Below are positions 1 to 13,403 of a stretch of DNA of 64,000 nucleotides, in pieces. Every line of letters starts with the position of its first letter. Within the stretch, counting starts at the first letter, position 1. A model generated the notes under the pieces. The model made no database searches. It saw only the letters and a list, made by a program, of their open reading frames with translations, and was not told the origin of the DNA. The stretch comes from Glandiceps talaboti (taxonomy: Eukaryota > Hemichordata > Enteropneusta > Spengelidae). Both the position numbers and the translations under genes were made by a program. Location of the stretch: the NCBI RefSeq assembly GCF_964340395.1, contig NC_135555.1, positions 25,199,725 to 25,263,724 on the forward strand, given 5' to 3'.

Positions 1-3000
1 ACATTAACTTTGTCTAGTACTTACTAGTATTACCAGTGTATTCACATTAACTTACTAGTATTACCAGTGTATACACATTAACTTACTAGTATTACCAGTG
101 TATTCACATTAACTTTGTCTAGTACTTACTAGTATTACCAGTGTATTCACATTAACTTACTAGTATTACCAGTGTATACACATTAACTTACTAGTATTAC
201 CAGTGTATTCACATTAACTTTGTCTAGTACTTACTAGTATTACCAGTATATTCACATTAACTGTCTAGTACTTACTAGTATTACCAGTGTATACACATTG
301 ACTTACTAGTATTACCAGTGTATACACATTAACTCTGTCTAGTACTTACTAGTATTACCAGTGTATACACATTAACTTACTAGTATTACCAGTGTATACA
401 CATTAACTTACTAGTATTACCAGTGTATACACATTAACTCTGTCTAGTACTTACTAGTATTACCAGTGTATACACATTAACTCTGTCTAGTACTTACTAG
501 TATTACCAGTGTATACACATTAACTCTGTCTAGTACTTACTAGTATTACCAGTGTATACACATTAACTCTGTCTAGTACTTACTAGTATTACCAGTGTAT
601 TCACATTAACTTTGTCTAGTACTTACTAGTATTACCAGTGTATTCACATTAACTTACTAGTATTACCAGTGTATACACATTAACTCTGTCTAGTACTTAC
701 TAGTATTACCAGTGTATACACATTAACTCTGTCTAGTACTTACTAGTATTACCAGTGTATACACATTAACTTTGTCTAGTACTTACTAGTATTACCAGTG
801 TATACACATTAACTCTGTCTAGTACTTTCTAGTATTACCAGTGTATACACATTAACTTACTAGTATTACCAGTGTATACACATTAACTCTGTCTAGTACT
901 TACTAGTATTACCAGTGTATTCACATTAACTTTGTCTAGTACTTATTAGTATTACCAGTGTATTCACATTAACTTACTAGTATTACCAGTGTATACACAT
1001 TAACTTACTAGTATTACCAGTGTATTCACATTAACTTTGTCTAGTACTTACTAGTATTACCAGTGTATTCACATTAACTTACTAGTATTACCAGTGTATT
1101 CACATTAACTGTCTAGTACTTACTAGTATTACCAGTGTATACACATAGTATTACCAGTGTATACACATTAACTCTGTCTAGTACTTACTAGTATTATCAG
1201 TGTATTCACATTAACTTACTAGTATTTACTAGTATTACCAGTGTATACACATTAACTCTGTCTAGTACTTTCTAGTATTACCAGTGTATACACATTAACT
1301 TACTAGTATTACCAGTGTATTCACATTAACTGTCTAGTACTTACTAGTATTACCAGTGTATACACATAGTATTACCGGTGTATACACATTAACTCTGTCT
1401 AGTACTTACTAGTATTACCAGTGTATACACATAGTATTACCAGTGTATACACATTAACTCTGTCTAGTACTTACTAGTATTACCAGTGTATACACATTAA
1501 CTCTGTCTAGTACTTACTAGTATTACCAGTGTATACACATTAACTCTGTCTAGTACTTTCTAGTATTACCAGTGTATACACATTAACTTACTAGTATTAC
1601 CAGTGTATACACATTAACTCTGTCTAGTACTTACTAGTATTACCAGTGTATTCACATTAACTCTGTCTAGTACTTACTAGTATTACCAGTGTATACACAT
1701 TAACTATGTCTAGTACTTATTAGTATTACCAGTGTATACACATTAACTTACTGGTATTACCAGTGTATTCACATTAACTCTGTCTAGTACTTACTAGTAT
1801 TACCAGTGTATACACATTAACTTACTAGTATTACCAGTGTATACACATTAACTGTGTCTAGTACTTACTAGTATTACCAGTGTATACACATTAACTTACT
1901 AGTATTACCAGTGTATACACATTAACTCTGTCTAGTACTTACTAGTATTACCAGTGTATTCACATTAACTTTGTCTAGTACTTACTAGTATTACCAGTGT
2001 ATTCACATTAACTTACTAGTATTACCAGTGTATACACATTAACTTACTAGTATTACCAGTGTACTCACATTAACTCTGTCTAGTACTTACTAGTATTACC
2101 AGTATATACACATTAACTTACTAGTATTACCAGTGTACTCACATTAACTCTGTCTAGTACTTATTAGTATTACCAGTGTATACACATTAACTTACTAGTA
2201 TTACCAGTGTATACACATTAACTTACTAGTATTACCAGTGTATTCACATTAACTCTGTCTAGTACTTACTAGTATTACCAGTGTATTCACATTAACTTAC
2301 TAGTATTACCAGTGTATACACATTAACTTACTAGTATTACCAGTGTATTCACATTAACTTTGTCTAGTACTTACTAGTATTACCAGTATATTCACATTAA
2401 CTGTCTAGTACTTACTAGTATTACCAGTGTATACACATTGACTTACTAGTATTACCAGTGTATACACATTAACTCTGTCTAGTACTTACTAGTATTACCA
2501 GTGTATACACATTAACTTACTAGTATTACCAGTGTATACACATTAACTTACTAGTATTACCAGTGTATTCACATTAACTCTGTCTAGTACTTACTAGTAT
2601 TACCAGTGTATACACATTAACTTACTAGTATTACCAGTGTATACACATTAATTCTGTCTAGTACTTACTAGTATTACCAGTGTATACACATTAACTTACT
2701 AGTATTACCAGTGTATACACATTAACTCTGTCTAGTACTTACTAGTATTACCAGTGTATTCACATTAACTTTGTCTAGTACTTACTAGTATTACCAGTGT
2801 ATTCACATTAACTTACTAGTATTACAAGTGTATACACATTAACTCTGTCTAGTACTTACTAGTATTACCAGTGTATACACATTAACTCTGTCTAGTACTT
2901 ACTAGTATTACCAGTGTATACACATTAACTTTGTCTAGTACTTACTAGTATTACCAGTGTATACACATTAACTCTGTCTAGTACTTTCTAGTATTACCAG

Positions 3001-6000
3001 TGTATACACATTAACTTACTAGTATTACCAGTGTATACACATTAACTCTGTCTAGTACTTACTAGTATTACCAGTGTATTCACATTAACTCTGTCTAGTA
3101 CTTATTAGTATTACCAGTGTATACACATTAACTTACTAGTATTACCAGTGTATACACATTAACTCTGTCTAGTACTTACTAGTATTACCAGTGTATTCAC
3201 ATTAACTTTGTCTAGTACTTACTAGTATTACCAGTGTATTCACATTAACTTACTAGTATTACCAGTGTATACACATTAACTCTGTCTAGTACTTACTAGT
3301 ATTACCAGTGTATACACATTAACTCTGTCTAGTACTTACTAGTATTACCAGTGTATACACATTAACTTTGTCTAGTACTTACTAGTATTACCAGTGTATA
3401 CACATTAACTTACTAGTATTACCAGTGTATACACATTAACTCTGTCTAGTACTTACTAGTATTACCAGTGTATACACATTAACTCTGTCTAGTACTTACT
3501 AGTATTACCAGTGTATTCACATTAACTTACCAGTATTACCAGTGTATACACATTAACTTACTAGTATTACCAGTGTATACACATTAACTGTGTCTAGTAC
3601 TTACTAGTATTACCAGTGTATACACATTAACTTACTAGTATTACCAGTGTATACACATTAACTCTGTCTAGTACTTACTAGTATTACCAGTGTATTCACA
3701 TTAACTTTGTCTAGTACTTACTAGTATTACCAGTGTATTCACATTAACTTACTAGTATTACCAGTGTATACACATTAACTTACTAGTATTACCAGTGTAT
3801 TCACATTAACTTTGTCTAGTACTTACTAGTATTACCAGTGTATTCACATTAACTTACTAGTATTACCAGTGTATACACATTAACTTACTAGTATTACCAG
3901 TGTATTCACATTAACTGTCTAGTACTTACTAGTATTACCAGTGTATACACATTGACTTACTAGTATTACCAGTGTATTCACATTAACTTACTAGTATTAC
4001 CAGTGTATTCACATTAACTTACTAGTATTACCAGTGTATACACATTAACTTACTAGTATTACCAGTGTATTCACATTAACTGTCTAGTACTTACTAGTAT
4101 TACCAGTGTATACACATTGACTTACTAGTATTACCAGTGTATTCACATTAACTTACTAGTATTACCAGTGTATACACATTAACTTACTAGTACTTACTAG
4201 TATTACCAGTGTATACACATTGACTTACTAGTATTACCAGTGTATACACATTAACTCTGTCTAGTACTTACTAGTATTACCAGTGTATACACATTAACTT
4301 ACTAGTATTACCAGTGTATACACATTAACTTACTAGTATTACCAGTGTATACACATTAACTGTCTAGTACTTACTAGTATTACCAGTATATTCACATTAA
4401 CTTTGTCTAGTACTTACTAGTATTACCAGTATATTCACATTAACTGTCTAGTACTTACTAGTATTACCAGTGTATACACATTGACTTACTAGTATTACCA
4501 GTGTATACACATTAACTCTGTCTAGTACTTACTAGTATTACCAGTGTATACACATTAACTTACTAGTATTACCAGTGTATACACATTAACTTACTAGTAT
4601 TACCAGTGTATACACATTAACTGTCTAGTACTTACTAGTATTACCAGTGTATTCACATTAATTTACTAGTATTACCAGTGTATTCACATTGACTCTGTCT
4701 AGTACTTACTAGTATTACCAGTGTATACACATTAACTCTGTCTAGTACTTATTAGTATTACCAGTGTATACACATCAACGTACTAGTATTACCAGTGTAT
4801 ACATATTAACTCTGTCTAGTACTTACTAGTATTACCAGTGTATGCACATCAACTTACTAATATTACCAGTGTATACACATTAACTCTGTCTAGTACTTAC
4901 TAGTATTACCAGTGTATTCACATTAACTCTGTCTAGTACTTACTAGTATTACCAGTGTATTCACATTAACTTACTAGTATTACCAGTGTATACACATTAA
5001 CTTACTAGTATTACCAGTGTATACACATTAACTCTGTCTAGTACTTACTAGTATTACCAGTGTATTCACATTAACTTTGTCTAGTACTTACTAGTATTAC
5101 CAGTGTATTCACATTAACTGTCTAGTACTTACTAGTATTACCAGTGTATTCACATTAACTCTGTCTAGTACTTACTAGTATTACCAGTGTATACACATTA
5201 ACTTTGTCTAGTACTTACTAGTATTACCAGTGTATTCACAATAACTTACTAGTATTACCAGTGTATACACATTAACTCTGTCTAGTACTTACTAGTATTA
5301 CCAGTGTATTCACATTAACTGTCTAGTACTTACTAGTATTACCAGTGTATACACATTAACTTTGTCTAGTACTTACTAGTATTACCAGTGTATTCACATT
5401 AACTTTGTCTAGTACTTACTAGTATTACCAGTGTATTCACATTAACTGTCTAGTACTTACTAATATTACCAGTGTATACACATTAACTCTGTCTAGTACT
5501 TACTCGTATTACCAGTGTATACACATTAACCCTGTCTAGTACTTACTAGTATTCCCAATGTATTCACATTAACTTACTAGTATTACCAGTGTATTCACAT
5601 TAACTTACTAGTATTACCAGTGTATACACATTAACTCTGTCTAGTACTTACTAGTATTACCAGTGTATTCACATTAACTGTCTAGTACTTACTAGTATTA
5701 CCAGTGTATACACATTAACTTTGTCTAGTACTTACTAGTATTACCAGTGTATTCACATTAACTTTGTCTAGTACTTACTAGTATTACCAGTGTATTCACA
5801 TTAACTGTCTAGTACTTACTAATATTACCAGTGTATACACATTAACTCTGTCTAGTACTTACTAGTATTACCAGTGTATACACATTAACCCTGTCTAGTA
5901 CTTACTAGTATTACCAATGTATACACATTAACTTACTAGTATTACCAGTGTATTCACATTAACTTACTAGTATTACCAGTGTATTCACATTAACTTACTA

Positions 6001-7621
6001 GTATTACCAGTGTATACACATTAACTCTGTCTAGTACTTACTAGTATTACCAGTGTATTCACATTAACTTTGTCTAGTACTTACTAGTATTACCAGTGTA
6101 TTCACATTAACTTTGTCTAGTACTTACTAGTATTACCAGTGTATACACATTAACTCTGTCTAGTACTTACTAGTATTACCAGTGTATTCACATTAACTTA
6201 CTAGTATTACCAGTGTATACACATTAACTCTGTCTAGTACTTACTAGTATTACCAGTGTATTCACATTAACTTTGTCTAGTACTTACTAGTATTACCAGT
6301 GTATTCACATTAACTCTGTCTAGTACTTACTAGTATTACCAGTGTATTCACATTAACTTACTAGTACTTTCTAGTATTACCAGTGTATTCACATTAACTG
6401 TCTAGTACTTACTAGTATTACCAGTGTATACACATTAACTTACTAGTATTACCAGTGTATACACATTAATTTACTAGTATTACCAGTGTATTCACATTAA
6501 CTCTGTCGAGTACTTACTAGTATTACCAGTGTATTCACATTAACTGTCTAGTACTTACTAGTATTACCAGTGTATACACATTAACTTACTAGTATTACCA
6601 GTGTATACACATTAATTTACTAGTATTACCAGTGTATTCACATTAACTCTGTCTAGTATTTACTAGTATTACCAGTGTATTCACATTAACTCTGTCTAGT
6701 ATTTACTAGTATTACCAGTGTATACACATTAACTTACTAGTATTACCAGTGTATACACATTAACTTTGTCTAGTACTTACTAGTATTACCAGTGTATACA
6801 CATTAACTTACTAGTATTACCAGTGTATTCACATTAACTTTGTCTAGTACTTACTAGTATTACCAGTGTATTCACATTAACTCTGTCTAGTACTTACTAG
6901 TATTACCAGTATATACACATTAACTTTGTCTAGTACTTACTAGTATTACCAGTGTATACACATTAACTTACTAGTATTACCAGTGTATTCACATTAACTC
7001 TGTCTAGTACTTACTAGTATTACCAGTGTATTCACATTAACTTACTAGTATTACCAGTGCGTTCACATTAACTCTGTCTAGTATTACCAGTGTATACACA
7101 TCAACTTACTAGTATTACCAGTGTATACACATTAACTCTGTCTAGTACTTACTAGTATTACCAGTGTATACACATTAACCTACTAGTATTACCAGTGTAT
7201 TCACATTAACTCTGTCTAGTACTTACTAGTATTACCAGTGTATACACATTAACTATGTCTAGTACTTACTAGTATTACCAGTGTATTCACATTAACTCTG
7301 TCTAGTACTTACTAGTATTACCAGTGTATTCACATTAACTTACTAGTATTACCAGTGTATACACATTAACTTACTAGTATTACCAGTGTATTCACATTAA
7401 CTCTGTCTAGTACTTACTAGTATTACCAGTGTATTCACATTAACTCTGTCTAGTACTTACTAGTATTACCAGTGTATACACATTAACTTACTAGTATTAC
7501 CAGTGTATTCACATTAACTCTGTCTAGTACTTACTAGTATTACCAGTGTATTCACATTAACTTACTAGTATTACCAGTGTATTCACATTAACTCTGTCTA
7601 GTATTTACTAGTATTACCAGT
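1..7621. repeat. Satellite array, alternating 43-bp and 31-bp units
   Basis: The whole stretch is tandem copies of one AT-rich unit. The long form (about 43 bp) contains CTGTCTAGTACTTACTAGTA followed by TTACCAGTGTATAC and ACATTAA. The short form (about 31 bp) lacks the 12-bp CTGTCTAGTACT part. The two forms are interspersed, and segments of several units recur, which points to higher-order amplification. Variation is mainly TATAC/TATTC and CTCTG/CTTTG. No open reading frame or unique spacer interrupts it. It begins before the window and stops mid-unit at a transposon end. Confidence 0.97.
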
Positions 7622-10372
7622 CAGGGCCGTAGTATGGCGTAGAATGCCTGCCAATATTCGAAAATACAATACTGCAATGACTATATGCAATACTGCAATG
7701 ACTATATGCAATACTGCAATGACTATATGCAATACTACAATGAATGCAATACTGCAATGACTATATGCGATATGACTATATGAGATGACTATATGCGATA
7801 TGACTACATGAGGTGACTACATGCGAGGTGACTACATGCGATATGACTACATGCGATGTGACTACATGAGATGACTACATGCGATATGACTACATGAGAT
7901 GACTACATGCGATATGACTACATGAGGTGACTACATGCGATGTGACTACATGAGATGACTACATGCGATATGACTACATGAGATGACTACATGCGATATG
8001 ACTACATGAGATGACTACATGCGACATGACTACATGAGATGACTATATGCAATACTGCGATGATGACATGATATGCGGCGATTTTGTAATGACGTTATGC
8101 CATTCGTAGATTATTCAATACGCATAATACGAGTATTAATATGAAACAGGCTAGGGAGTACTCCTCAGCATGTTGCACGTGGTAAGAGGTGGACCATTTG
8201 ATATCCTGGGGGGGGGGGAGGGCTTGGAAGATTTTGGGGGAAAAAAGATGCCAAATGGATTTGCTTGAAAAAAAATCCGGATATGAGAGGGTTATGGAAA
8301 AAAAAGATGGACCACTGCTGCTAGAAAAAAAATGTCTTGGCAGGGAAATGATGCACAGGTTCGAGTATACTGTTCAAATTGCTCGTACCTCTCCAACCAG
8401 GACACTTGTCAAATCATGACAAACAGTTTCAAACACATGTCAGGGACCAGTCAGTTTCGTTAGCCTGTGGTACATATAATATTTGTTCTTGTCTCTGTTT
8501 CTTTCATAAATGGTTTAAATATTACTTCATGTAAGGGTTCAAACATAACTATACATAAAAAATATACATATAATACATGTATTACCTAGCTACAACACTA
8601 GTTACAGAACATGCCATGTAAGTGTTTGGCTGTTTCACAATCAGTGCTTCACTTATCTTACACTTTGGGGCAAAAGTGAACTTGAAGGTTTTGTAATGGT
8701 AACCTTCATACTATTGGATAGTTTATAAAAGAACTTAATCTAAATTGTTCTAGTCTCTTCAGTATGAATTTGTCAAAAGGGATGCTATACTTCCTATTTC
8801 AGACACTACATGTATCGACACCACAACTCAAATTCAAGTTTCTATTGTACACTAGGTATGACCTCCTAAAGTGCTCTAACACATCAGTAACTTTACTGTA
8901 CATGCAATATCAATGCCCCTATACCAATGTTACAGGCCCACTTTTATAACATGGAAAACTTAGGTAAAAAGTTATATTTACTTTAGCTTTTCGATGCTTG
9001 GCAATATATATCTCAGAGGCTATGCATAACCTAAAAATTGCCTAAATAGAAACAAAAAACTGCAGATCTGGCGGGGGGACCCCTTGCACTCCATCACCCC
9101 AGAGGCCACTCATTCGTTAAACCAACAATAAGATTCACCAAAATTGGTTTTAAAAAAACGTAGACATGTCCAAGCCTCAAATCAAAGTTCTTCCCTCCAC
9201 CTCTTACTGTCAAGATGCTATGGAACTTTATTTCAAACATGTTTCAACCTTATGTAGTTGCTTTTTACATGTTAGAGCTGCCTTGTAAAGCTTGTAAATT
9301 ATTGTCTGAAAGTGTCTGTGAATAGCCTAAACATTGCCTTTAGAAGTAAAAATCCTCCAGGCCGTTTTGTAGAACCCTAGAACCCCCCCCCCCATTCACA
9401 CACACAATAACACACAAGAGGTGGACATATCCCAGTCTCAAAGCTCTTCCCTCTACAACTTACTGTCAGATGCTATGAAACTTTATTCAGGGGGGTCAGT
9501 GACTTTTTGTCGGCCCAATGGAAAAAAAACACTGACACCCCCCATCCCCCAAGCTTGAGAAACTGACTGGTCTATCTGAATGTTTGTGCTCACCAATCAA
9601 GTTTCCGATTTGTATTTTCAGTGTGTCACCATACCATGGCATAAAAACTGTCAACGATGTTTATTTAATTGAAAATCAAACATGTATGAAATATGTAGTT
9701 TTCTAAATATAATATGTGTGTCATAGAACATCTTTTTACTCTCTCTATTACCGTGTGCCAAAACCAAACAGAAAATTGTGGCAACAAATGTAGGTGTTCA
9801 ACATTGACGTAAAAAAAATACGGATATCTCAGAAAAGCAAAGAAAAAAAAAGTTGCCAGCATAGGCGAAGGAGAAAAAAATAATTCTCAGGCAAGCAGGT
9901 GGGAAAAAAAATAATGACTCTCCACCAAACTTCAAAGCCCCCCAGGATATCGAATGGTCTACCCCTTATGCATATTGAATAATCTACGAATGGCATAACG
10001 TCATTACAAAATCGCCGCATATCATGTCATCATCTCGCATCGCAGTATAGCATGTAGTCATCTCATGTAGTCATATCGCATGTAGTCATCTCATGTAGTC
10101 ACATCGCATGTAGTCACCTCATGTAGTCATATCGCATGTAGTCATCTCATATAGTCATATCGCATGTAGTCGCATCGCATGTAGTCACCTCATGTAGTCA
10201 TATCGCATGTAGTCATCTCATGTAGTCACATCGCATGTAGTCATATCGCATGTAATCATCTCATGTAGTCATATCGCATATAGTCATTGCAGTATTGCAT
10301 ATAGTCATTGCAGTATTGCATATAGTCATTGCAGTATTGAATTTTCGAATATTGGCAGGCATTCAACGCCAT
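7622..10372. mobile_element. Foldback DNA transposon, non-autonomous, long inverted arms with internal minisatellites
   Basis: The left end (CAGGGCCGTAGTATGGCG...) and the reverse complement of the right end (CAGGCTACGGCTATGGCG...) share GAATGCCTGCCAATATTCGA and further sequence. Both arms then run into the same short tandem repeat (GACTACATGCGATAT/GACTACATGAGAT), at 7680-8060 and 10020-10340. Similarity continues inward through GGCGATTTTGTAATGACG (8078, and its complement near 10000) and a CATTTGATATCCTGGGGGG segment near 8195 and 9945. No transposase-like frame is present. The CAGGG start resembles hAT ends, but no clean 8-bp target duplication is seen. Confidence 0.85.
9155..9510. repeat. 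Degenerate direct repeat inside the foldback element
   Basis: Two related segments near 9165-9240 and 9418-9490 share a GACAT-TCC(A/C)AG-CTCAAA...TCTTCCCTC-AC...TTACTGTCA(A)GATGCTATG-AACTTTATT pattern in the same orientation. They sit in the core of the foldback element and do not code. They probably reflect an internal duplication in the element. Confidence 0.5.
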
Positions 10373-13189
10373 AGCCGTAGCCTGACCAAATTGCCAAGGG
10401 GGCAGAACTTTGTCTTGGTGCAATCATGCATTTAAAAAGTGCTAATTTACATAAATTTGCATGCAATTAACATAATATATATTTTAGCATACGCAATTAA
10501 ATATCATATGTAAGGTCAGAAAAAATAAAAAATACTTGTTAACGGTAACCTAACTCATCACATTGGGTAAGTAGGTCGATTTCATTTTTTCACAATGCTT
10601 GACAAGGATAAAACAAACCATATATAATGACAGCAAAATATTTCAGGTCGAGTTTAGATAGAACTTATTCAGTCATCTTGATACTATCTCATGCAATTTG
10701 TCTGCATAGCTACAGTTAGGAAATGTACACAAATTACGGTTAAACAAATGGTGTAGTTCCTCGCACCCTCTCTTCTCAAAAAATGTTAAGCCCCGCCAAT
10801 TGAAACTCAAGCATTATTTTTAGCCACCCCTTCTGTCACCTACACTACAGTGGAGATATAAAATCATATGGTACAATGATGCATTGGAAGGAGACAACTC
10901 CAAAGGTGAAAATTTGAAAATAAGACAGTGTAGGAGGCAATTTAGAGGCATAAAATATCAAACCATAGACATAACAAAATACCAGAATTGAAACAATTAT
11001 GCTATGCATTACATATTATCTGGAAGTGTATTTTGTTGTGGCAAAGCTGAAAGATATTATGCGGATGTGCACATGGTAAATGACTTCTCCTGAAGTTTAA
11101 TTTGGTTCCATAAAATCAAGACTTTCAGACTTTTGATGGCCCAATGGTCGTAAAGTTTTGTTCAATTCTTTTTAGTGCACATTGGATATTTGATCTCAAT
11201 TCATGCTTGTATGCAACATCAGAGCCAAGCAAACCACTGTATAAGATATTATATTATTTGGAATAGACTCAAATGTATATTGTTACATGTACTATTCAGA
11301 AATATAAAGAAATATCCTTAATTTTGAAACAAAAAATGCGAAGCCCGCATGAGGATATATTGCCCATCACCAGAAAAAAATATATGCATTGGGTAGGTTG
11401 AACAGCTTTTTCATTTTTTCTTGCCTAATGTCGTATCTTTCAAAGTTGTTACCGAAAATATGTCACATTCAAAGTAAAAAAAATGGATGGTGCTTTCTCA
11501 AATAAGTAACACAACAAAATAATCATTTTCTTTACCAAACTCCCAAAACTGTTATGGCCTCGTTTATGTTGGAACCCAAGGTGAACTCAGTGAATTCTTC
11601 TTGTCATTATCATTATAATAGAAATTGAAGTTTGGATTTTGATGTCGAAGGTACAGCTCTGTTTACAAATTCAGGGCCATTCTTTCCATAGCAAATTGTT
11701 TCACTCGCTGACATTATAATTGCGACTTGCTATCTTCGAATGAAGGAGACTTTCAAGACTACTGATTACTCGCAGAAAATGCACAGTGCATGTGCGCACT
11801 TCTTTTGTACTTTCCCGCACAAAGAATTTTTAATTTGCTGCAAAATGTTACAATGTTTAACTGTACACATTTTAATTCAAAGTTAAGCCAGCGTACAATA
11901 GCAATATAAGATACAAATTAGCCATGAGTCAGTGTACAGTCACAATTTAGTGAATTATCCATTGAAATCGCGCATGCTAGGAATCGCTACGTAAATAACA
12001 ATTTTATTAACATCGCTATGTATTCAAAAAGTAGCTTTTTTTTCTTGCTTTTTTCCAAAATGTCGGGGGGGGGGGGGCAGGTGCCCCCTTGCCCCCCCCC
12101 CCCAAAAAAAAAAAAAAAAAAAAAAAAAAACAAGGAGCAGTGATAGCTGATCATTTAAATAGCTTCAGTATTGGAATGCTTGAATGTAAATTTGTCGGTG
12201 TCGACACTATGCAAAAACTTCCTATTGCCTATTGAGAACATTAGTAACAACACTTACAAGTTACAGAAGACGTGTTATTATGTATACGTGCTGCAAGGTC
12301 AACCAAGACTTGCATGGCATGTTACGGATGTTTACATTATTACTTTTATACAGTAAATCCAAAGGAGTACTGAGTTCTAGAAATGTTTACATGTTATTTT
12401 GACAAGTTCACACTGAAAAATATGTTTCATAGAAGTAATGATTTATATAAATGAAAATTCCTCTAGCACACTGATGACAATGACAATCACGAATCACACA
12501 AGTGTTTCAAAAAGTTACATACTAAAGTTCAAATTGGATAACTTAAAAAAATTGCTGGCGATGTCAGTGCCACTTTGATTAATAGGACGAATGTATTAGT
12601 ACTCCTGATAAATCATACAATAGTTCATGGCTACAGATATACACCCATCAGGATGATAAGTATTCATCTTCTTACAAAGTTGTTCTGCGGACTTGTCAAC
12701 CTTGCTAAAATGAAGGAAAGAGACCTGTAACAAGGAATTCAATAAAGAGATGAGAAAAGAATTTGTAGAAAGACTGAGAAGGACAGAAAGGAGAGAGAAA
12801 AGAACTGAAAAAATACAGATTTTTTTCCTTATCCCCCCTTTTTTTTTAATTTCGCGTGACTATTCCACTGGAGATGAGAAACAAACAAAAAAGTCACCCT
12901 AACTGGGTCATGTTGTTCAGGGCTTTGGGTTTAACTGACAACAAGCCAGACCATAGCAACCTACTGCTAAGTTTCAATTAACACCTCATTGTATTTCACC
13001 TTGTTTATATATGCAGGTCTTTTGGTGTCTCTCAGGTCATTGAGGTCTCTTAGGTCACCTCTTTTTGTGACCTGCCTTTGGACTTCCTTTGTGTGTATAA
13101 CACGAATATAAAAGAACATGTTGGCACTTATATAAACATCTGTGTGTCCATCATTTATCCCTGCGTTTCATTAAAAATACATACAATAC

Positions 13190-13190
<1 letters not shown>
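10373..13190. other. Non-coding intergenic stretch with G/C and A homopolymer tracts
   Basis: No coding signal is visible. The only structure is at 12064-12130: a G run, CAGGTGCCCCCTTG, a C run and then an A run of about 28. The G and C runs can pair into a hairpin. CCAAGGGGGCAGAAC near 10395 is loosely the complement of the CCCCCTTG part, so this could be the debris of another inverted-repeat element, but that is weak. The 12.7-12.9 kb part is purine-rich. Confidence 0.6.
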
Positions 13191-13192
<2 letters not shown>

Positions 13193-13227
<35 letters not shown>

Positions 13228-13281
13228 TCAATTCAATTCAATTCAATTCAATTCAATTCAATTCAATTCAATTCAATTCAA
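13193..13281 (-). repeat. 3' microsatellite tail of the LINE, (ATTGA)n then (TTG)n
   Basis: Read on the minus strand, AATAAAGTTATTG runs directly into about 12 copies of AATTG/ATTGA and then about 9 copies of TTG. Short tandem tails instead of poly(A) are typical of L2/CR1-group LINEs, and the position just after the LINE 3' UTR fits. The AATAAA lies next to the tail. Confidence 0.85.
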
Positions 13282-13403
13282 TAACTTTATTATCCGTATA
13301 TGAATGCGGAAATTTGTCTTTCGGCTCAAAGCACAATTTACAAACAATTTACACAAGTACAATATATACATATACATATACATACAGTGAGTTTAAAATG
13401 ACT

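Noticed and set aside
1-7621. CRISPR-like regular repeats
   Set aside because: Units are contiguous with no unique spacers, the unit length alternates between 31 and 43, and the context is eukaryotic.
8189-8419. 76-codon frame in the foldback element
   Set aside because: Lys/Glu/Gly-rich translation of poly-A and poly-G runs with no transposase motif.
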